Positions 14,042 to 17,249 of a DNA stretch of 17,249 nucleotides are shown one piece after another. Numbering within the stretch: position 1 is the first letter of the stretch; the number at the start of each line of letters is the position of its first letter. Under the pieces are notes generated by a model. It was given only the letters and a program-made list of their open reading frames with translations, was not told the DNA's origin and searched no databases. Position numbers and translations under genes: made by a program. Source of the stretch: Microcaldota archaeon (lineage in GTDB: Archaea > Micrarchaeota > Micrarchaeia > Micrarchaeales > Micrarchaeaceae); the NCBI GenBank assembly GCA_027365815.1, contig DAHXLV010000014.1, positions 1 through 17,249 of the forward strand. The letters are read 5' to 3'.

Positions 14042-14068
14042 CTGGGAAGCCCATCCAATTCGATAGAG

Positions 14069-14614
14069 ATGCGCATACCGCACGAGCATTCCAAGTACAG
14101 CAAGGAACACCCCGCGGAACTGGCCGCCGCGCTAGCAGAGCAGACTTACGATGGCCGCGCGTACATAGGCGACACAAAGGTGGCGATAAATGACGCTGAA
14201 ATTATGTCGTCCATCTCATCTGGTTACAGCAAAAAGTTTCTGAGGCTGTCGATAGACAGGGCTGCATACCCTTACAGGGTGCCGGTGCGCAGCATATACA
14301 TATTCACCGAGCCGTTCTCATCTATAAGGGAGCATCACGGGATGGACAGAGAAAGCATCGCGCACGAACACGCGTTCAACCAGCAGGTAATGCTGCCACG
14401 CCTGCACAGCCATATAGAATACGCACTGCGTGCGAACGGGGGCAGGTGCACGATTGTCCTGCCTTTGGAGAAAGCCGATTCAACAAAGGATAAAGGACCG
14501 GAATTCTTCTTGAGATGCACGATAACGAATAATTGCGAGGATGAGGTCCGCATAGTCGACCCAGATTTCGAAACCATTGGTATATTGCGCAGAGCCAAGA
14601 TGGAGTATTCCTGA
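14069..14614 (+). CDS. Unrecognised 181-residue soluble protein
   Basis: I do not recognise this protein. It has no signal peptide or membrane segment. The N-terminus, MRIPHEHSKYSKEHPAEL, is rich in His and charged residues, and a central part contains HHGMDRESIAHEHAFNQQV followed by a helix LHSHIEYALRANG; these clustered histidines and acids could bind metal, but no known motif emerges. The C-terminal third (FFLRCTITNNCEDEVRIVDPDFETIGIL) looks like beta strands, with two cysteines. It has its own TATA box, lies alone between the divergent tRNA-binding gene and eS8, and shows codon use like its neighbours, which supports it being a real gene. No function can be assigned from sequence. Confidence 0.75.
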   Translation: MRIPHEHSKYSKEHPAELAAALAEQTYDGRAYIGDTKVAINDAEIMSSISSGYSKKFLRLSIDRAAYPYRVPVRSIYIFTEPFSSIREHHGMDRESIAHEHAFNQQVMLPRLHSHIEYALRANGGRCTIVLPLEKADSTKDKGPEFFLRCTITNNCEDEVRIVDPDFETIGILRRAKMEYS

Positions 14615-14643
14615 TATCTCTGAGCAAATGCACCTGGGAATAT

Positions 14644-14653
14644 CTATAAATAG
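14644..14653 (+). promoter_or_regulatory. TATA box for the eS8 unit
   Basis: CTATAAATAG is a strong TATA box about 45 bases before ATG 14694. Initiation near 14673 leaves a 20-base leader that contains the ribosome-binding site AAGTGAT just before the start. Confidence 0.65.
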
Positions 14654-14693
14654 CTTAACCCCCATACCATAACGTCTGTTTTTAAGTGATAAA

Positions 14694-15092
14694 ATGAGCC
14701 AGTTTGGAGTACAGCTTCATTCAAGGTCGCATACGAAAGCCGCAGGTAACGGCAAGAGGAGGATCAAGTTCAGGGACAAGCGAAAGGCTGAGATCGGCAG
14801 CTACTTCTCTGCTACAAAGATGTCTGAGGAGAACGCCTTCAGGGAGCACAGGAGGCGCGGAGGCGCCACCACAATGGTGCTCAAGAGTGCAGGCTATGTT
14901 AACCTGCTCACCAAGCAGGGCTACAAGAAGGTAAAGATAAAGGGAGTTCTTGAGTCGAAGGACAACAGGAACTTCGCCAGGCAGAACATAATCACGAAGG
15001 GTACCATAATAAACACCGAGCTTGGCCGCGCCCAGGTCACGAATCGGCCCGGGAGGGAGGGCGCCGTCAATGCGCTCCTTCTGGGGGCTTGA
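14694..15092 (+). CDS. rps8e: Small-subunit ribosomal protein eS8
   Basis: This is a component of the archaeal and eukaryotic small ribosomal subunit. The 132 residues carry the family pattern: a basic N-terminal stretch with HSRSHTKAAGNGKRR, then KRKAEIGSYFSATKMS, EHRRRGGATTMVLKSAGYVN, IKGVLESKDNRNFARQNIITKGTIINTELGRAQVTNRPGREGAVNA. The VTNRPGREG segment near the end is highly typical. The length is usual for archaeal S8e. It is the first gene of a packed three-gene unit with a 125-residue protein and ornithine carbamoyltransferase. Confidence 0.97.
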   Translation: MSQFGVQLHSRSHTKAAGNGKRRIKFRDKRKAEIGSYFSATKMSEENAFREHRRRGGATTMVLKSAGYVNLLTKQGYKKVKIKGVLESKDNRNFARQNIITKGTIINTELGRAQVTNRPGREGAVNALLLGA

Positions 15093-15094
15093 TC

Positions 15095-15472
15095 ATGCCA
15101 GCAGTTGTATACGAATGCGATGCTTCCGAGGCCGCAGAGCTGAAGAAGTTCCTAGAATACGACCCATATCTGGACAAAAGCCTGGACGACGAGGCGCTCA
15201 AGAAGCTGCATGATGACAAGCAGGCAAATATAATATTCTCAAGGCAGGAATTCAGCCTGCGCGACGGCGCTTCGCTGGGCCTGTCGAAGGACAAGTCCTA
15301 CCTATACATAAACGCGAACGAGGACTTCCTCAAGGGGGCAGACGAGAAGCTGAAGAAGAGCTTCAAGAGCATAAGGAGGGCGCCCAATGGGGAGGAGCAA
15401 AAATTCATATCCATAATCGACGAAGAGCACAATATGGGAAATGCCGGTATAGGCGCGATATTCGGGGGTTGA
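15095..15472 (+). CDS. Unrecognised 125-residue acidic protein
   Basis: I do not recognise this protein family. It is soluble and highly charged, with a helical first half (SEAAELKKFLEYDPYLDKSLDDEALKK, seen in pieces), a strand-rich middle (ANIIFSRQEFSLRDG, KSYLYINANEDFL) and a basic helix KLKKSFKSIRRAP. The C-terminus ends MGNAGIGAIFGG, a glycine-rich tail. ATG 15095 begins two bases after the eS8 stop, with GGGGG as ribosome-binding site inside the eS8 end, and its own stop directly abuts the start of the carbamoyltransferase gene, so it is certainly part of that unit. Its place after a ribosomal protein gene suggests, but does not show, a role in translation. Several DPANN-type proteins of this size are lineage-specific. 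Confidence 0.82.
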   Translation: MPAVVYECDASEAAELKKFLEYDPYLDKSLDDEALKKLHDDKQANIIFSRQEFSLRDGASLGLSKDKSYLYINANEDFLKGADEKLKKSFKSIRRAPNGEEQKFISIIDEEHNMGNAGIGAIFGG

Positions 15473-16381
15473 ATGAACTTTATAAGCTCTGACGACCTGT
15501 CAAGGGAGCAGATAATGAAGATATTCAGGATAGCGGACGACCTAAAGAGCAACAAGGTCGAGATAACGATAAAAGAGCATGCAGTGCTCGCCCTTCTTTT
15601 CGAGAAGCCATCCACCCGCACAAGGATATCGTTCGAAGTTGCGATGACGCAGCTCGGAGGGCACGCGATATACCTCGACAAGCAGGCCATGCAGATGTCG
15701 AGGGGCGAAACGCTGTCTGACACGGCCAAGGTGATAAGCAGCTACTGCGATTTCATAGCTGCTAGGATGTTCGACCAGTCGCAGCTGGTGGAGCTCAGCG
15801 AAAGCTCAACAATACCAGTCATAAACGCACTTACCGACCTGGAGCACCCGACGCAGGCGCTCGCTGACGTATATACCATAATGCAGCATGTCGGCAGGAT
15901 AAACAACGCAAAGATAGCTTTCCTTGGCGACATAGCCGCCAACACCGCCAACTCGCTAATGATAACCGCCGCGAAGCTCGGCGCCGAGATAGCCCTCGTA
16001 GGCCCGCAGGAGTACCCTCCAAACAGCACCTACTACAACCGCGCCAGGGAATACAGCAAGGTATACACCGATTCTTCTGCAGAATCTGGCCTAGAGGACG
16101 CCGATATAGTCTATACAGACACATATGTGAGCATGGGCCAGGAGGCGCAGACAGAATACAGGAGGAAGATGTTCGCGCCATACCAGCTCAATGCCAAGAC
16201 TATGTCGTACGCGGACAAGACCGCGCTGGCGATGCACTGCCTGCCCGCCCACAGGGGGGAGGAGATAACCGGGGACATACTTGACGGCCCGAAGAGCATC
16301 GCATGGGAGCAGTCGGCCAACAAGCTGCTGCTGAACAAGGCATTGCTGCTATACCTCTCGGAGACAGGACACTCCAGATAG
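15473..16381 (+). CDS. argF: Ornithine carbamoyltransferase
   Basis: This transfers the carbamoyl group between carbamoyl phosphate and ornithine, forming citrulline (or working in reverse in arginine breakdown). The 302 residues show STRTR at 47-51, which binds carbamoyl phosphate; HPTQ at 125-128; the ornithine-side loop DTYVSMGQE with D216 and S220-M221-G222; and HCLPA at 255-259. The SMG loop and HCLPA point to ornithine rather than aspartate as acceptor, although the usual HPCQ reads HPTQ as in aspartate carbamoyltransferases. Length is normal. ATG 15473 directly follows the previous stop, with GGGGGTTGA as ribosome-binding site. No other arginine or pyrimidine gene is near, and its position downstream of eS8 is unusual. 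Another carbamoyl acceptor, such as putrescine or acetylornithine, cannot be excluded. Confidence 0.88.
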   Translation: MNFISSDDLSREQIMKIFRIADDLKSNKVEITIKEHAVLALLFEKPSTRTRISFEVAMTQLGGHAIYLDKQAMQMSRGETLSDTAKVISSYCDFIAARMFDQSQLVELSESSTIPVINALTDLEHPTQALADVYTIMQHVGRINNAKIAFLGDIAANTANSLMITAAKLGAEIALVGPQEYPPNSTYYNRAREYSKVYTDSSAESGLEDADIVYTDTYVSMGQEAQTEYRRKMFAPYQLNAKTMSYADKTALAMHCLPAHRGEEITGDILDGPKSIAWEQSANKLLLNKALLLYLSETGHSR

Positions 16382-16382
16382 G

Positions 16383-16390
16383 TATATATT
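16383..16390 (+). promoter_or_regulatory. TATA box for the 16412 gene
   Basis: TATATATT starts 2 bases after the carbamoyltransferase stop and is centred 26 bases before ATG 16412. This spacing predicts a leaderless transcript. No ribosome-binding site is visible, in agreement. Confidence 0.6.
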
Positions 16391-16411
16391 CTTAATCTGA
16401 GTCCAACTAGC

Positions 16412-17008
16412 ATGGACCTCCTAGTTAAAGTCGGGATTGTTGCGCTAGTGCTTATCGCGATATTCGCAGGCGCGCTCATCTTCAGGTATGCCGTAGCCAA
16501 CACCGCCCCGCTAACCGCCGCGCAGGCGCAGCAGGACGTCCAGCGCGACCTGAGCCTGGCGTACCCGAATGCCAGCATAAATATAATCAATGTCAGCGCC
16601 TCACCCCAGTCACAAAACAGCTGGAACATGGTGGTCAGCCTTGTCTTCAACGCAACAAGGCCGTGCCCTACGATGTACCTGGAGGAGATAAACTACCCTG
16701 CGTTCAACTTCGTGCTAACGCCAGCAAACCTCTACACCCAGCATTGCGTCGTATACGGGCTGTCGAGCAGCTCCCTCCCTTACTACACATACCTGATAAC
16801 CTCCCCTGAGATTGCGATAGCGAAATCTTTCAACTCCTCGTTTCCCGCCCTGGTGGTCTATGTTAACACATACGGCTACAACAGCGCGGATGTCTACGCG
16901 AGGCACTATCCTGTGCTGGTGCTCAGCAACGAGATATCGCAGACAAACAACAATTTCCAGGATGTGTGGCTGATAAACTACACGAACACCCGCGCTTCCC
17001 AAGCTTGA
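16412..17008 (+). CDS. Membrane-anchored surface-type protein, alternative tail
   Basis: I do not recognise the family. Residues 5-28 form a hydrophobic N-terminal anchor (VKVGIVALVLIAIFAGALIF), and the remaining 170 residues are polar with several N-x-S/T sequons (NAS, NVS, NAT, NSS, NYT) and two cysteines, so the protein is probably held on the outer face of the membrane. Its last part, from about HYPVLVLSNEIS to WLINYTNTRA, is almost identical to the product of the opposite-strand gene that ends at 17087. After that shared segment it stops at once with SQA, whereas the other protein continues for 22 more residues. It may therefore be a shortened copy, or one of two alternative tail forms. 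It appears to be transcribed leaderless from its own TATA box. Confidence 0.75.
   Translation: MDLLVKVGIVALVLIAIFAGALIFRYAVANTAPLTAAQAQQDVQRDLSLAYPNASINIINVSASPQSQNSWNMVVSLVFNATRPCPTMYLEEINYPAFNFVLTPANLYTQHCVVYGLSSSSLPYYTYLITSPEIAIAKSFNSSFPALVVYVNTYGYNSADVYARHYPVLVLSNEISQTNNNFQDVWLINYTNTRASQA
16903..16995 (+). repeat. Left arm of a 93-base inverted repeat
   Basis: These bases are the reverse complement of 17157-17249 except at two positions (91 of 93 match). The repeat lies inside the coding end of the 16412 gene. Its partner touches the window edge, so the repeat may be longer, but on its inner side the match stops abruptly after CCCGCGC. Confidence 0.93.
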
Positions 17009-17009
17009 A

Positions 17010-17075
17010 AGGGCAGAAATTTTGTTTATTTTGATAAAATATATTATATCAAGATATATCTTATTATATTAAAGT
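17010..17075. terminator. A/T-rich convergent terminator region with palindrome
   Basis: Between the two convergent surface-protein genes lies an A/T-rich stretch. On the + strand it begins with T runs (ATTTTGTTTATTTTG) suitable for archaeal termination. It contains a TTGATA/TATCAA hairpin (17031-17052) and a perfect 12-base palindrome AAGATATATCTT (17051-17062). It probably stops transcription from both sides. Confidence 0.5.
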
Positions 17076-17086
17076 AAATGAAAATC

Positions 17087-17249
17087 TCAGCGCGAAAGCG
17101 TGTAGTTGAAGATTATCGTGCCTGTGGAATTCAGCACAACATATTCGGAATACGGTGCGCGGGTGTTCGTGTAGTTTATCAGCCACACATTCTGGAAATT
17201 GTTGTTTGTCGGCGATATCTCGTTGCTGAGCACCAGCACAGGATAGTGC
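17087..17249 (-). CDS. Paralogous surface-type protein, C-terminal part only
   Basis: This is the last 53 residues of a gene that enters from the right edge of the window. It reads HYPVLVLSNEIS, then PTNNNFQN, VWLINYTNTRA and a further tail PYSEYVVLNSTGTIIFNYT ending LSR. Its first 31 residues match the 16412 product with only two changes (Q to P and D to N), both caused by single base differences. The extra tail has sequons NST and NYT and looks like two beta strands, so it may complete a domain that is cut short in the other copy. Because the start lies outside the window, the presence of an anchor is only inferred from its paralogue. Confidence 0.8.
   Translation of the reverse strand, partial: HYPVLVLSNEISPTNNNFQNVWLINYTNTRAPYSEYVVLNSTGTIIFNYTLSR
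17157..17249 (-). repeat. Right arm of a 93-base inverted repeat
   Basis: This is the inverted partner of 16903-16995, separated from it by a 161-base spacer (16996-17156). The two mismatches both change the encoded residue. The arm runs to the end of the window, so its full length is unknown. Confidence 0.93.

Noticed and set aside
13934..14110. N-terminal extension of the tRNA-binding protein
   Set aside because: It crosses the TATA box of that gene and part of the divergent promoter.
16111..16650. Open frame of 179 codons opposite the carbamoyltransferase and the 16412 gene
   Set aside because: Crosses two real genes and their promoter on the other strand; hydrophobic stretches are mirror images of the real coding sequence.
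1..17249. CRISPR arrays, tRNA or rRNA genes, transposases
   Set aside because: I found no regularly spaced repeats, no cloverleaf with a T-loop GGTTCGAATCC type motif, no rRNA stretch and no transposase or integrase motif.

Overview
This window looks like a chromosomal segment from a small-genome archaeon. Archaeal genes include uL16/L10e, eS8, aEF1-beta, Dph2, a single-polypeptide MCM, Rad50 with a zinc hook and a class III pilin, and nearly every transcription unit starts with a short A/T-rich TATA box 25-45 nt before the first codon. The pilin N-terminus (QSAMEYLMTYGWAIL type), a two-part methionyl-tRNA synthetase, many Asn-x-Ser/Thr sequons in exported proteins and tight gene packing are reminiscent of Micrarchaeota or other DPANN archaea. 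That lineage is my inference; no rRNA or tRNA gene is present to test it.

Layout. 1-600: a pilin-like gene (+) ending in a pyrimidine-rich terminator. 600-2079: uL16/L10e followed by dph2 (-), a translation pair. 2080-2451: a 372-base gap holding an outward promoter for uL16, a promoter-headed short ORF or RNA of uncertain nature, and the ftsZ promoter. 2452-3489: ftsZ (+), whose stop interlocks with that of rad50 (-, 3484-5793). 5927-8179 (-): a membrane-anchored Lon-like serine protease, a 54-residue double zinc-ribbon protein and aEF1-beta, one tightly packed unit. 8237-11302 (-): mcm followed by a presenilin-type intramembrane aspartyl protease. 11434-12900 (+): methionyl-tRNA synthetase, divergent from mcm across a shared TATA region. 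12933-13933 (-): a free-standing tRNA-binding (OB-fold) domain translationally coupled to a divergent beta-carbonic anhydrase. 14069-14614 (+): an unrecognised 181-residue protein. 14694-16381 (+): eS8, an unrecognised 125-residue protein and ornithine carbamoyltransferase in one packed unit. 16412-17249: two convergent genes for membrane-anchored surface-type proteins that share a nearly identical inverted segment.

By function the window is mostly core: translation (uL16, eS8, aEF1-beta, zinc ribbon, Dph2 acting on EF2, MetRS and its separate tRNA-binding domain), replication and repair (MCM, Rad50), division (FtsZ), membrane proteolysis (Lon-like and presenilin-like) and small-molecule metabolism (carbonic anhydrase, carbamoyltransferase). 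I see no transposase, CRISPR array, phage gene or tRNA.

The most unusual signal is at the right edge. The end of the + strand gene (16903-16995) reappears in inverted orientation at 17157-17249 with only two base differences, but the two genes then have unrelated C-terminal tails. Recombination between the arms would swap the tails. Other points of interest are the promoter-headed 2191-2400 segment, the two different membrane proteases next to each other, the carbonic anhydrase lacking part of the usual family motif, and the carbamoyltransferase with mixed signature motifs.
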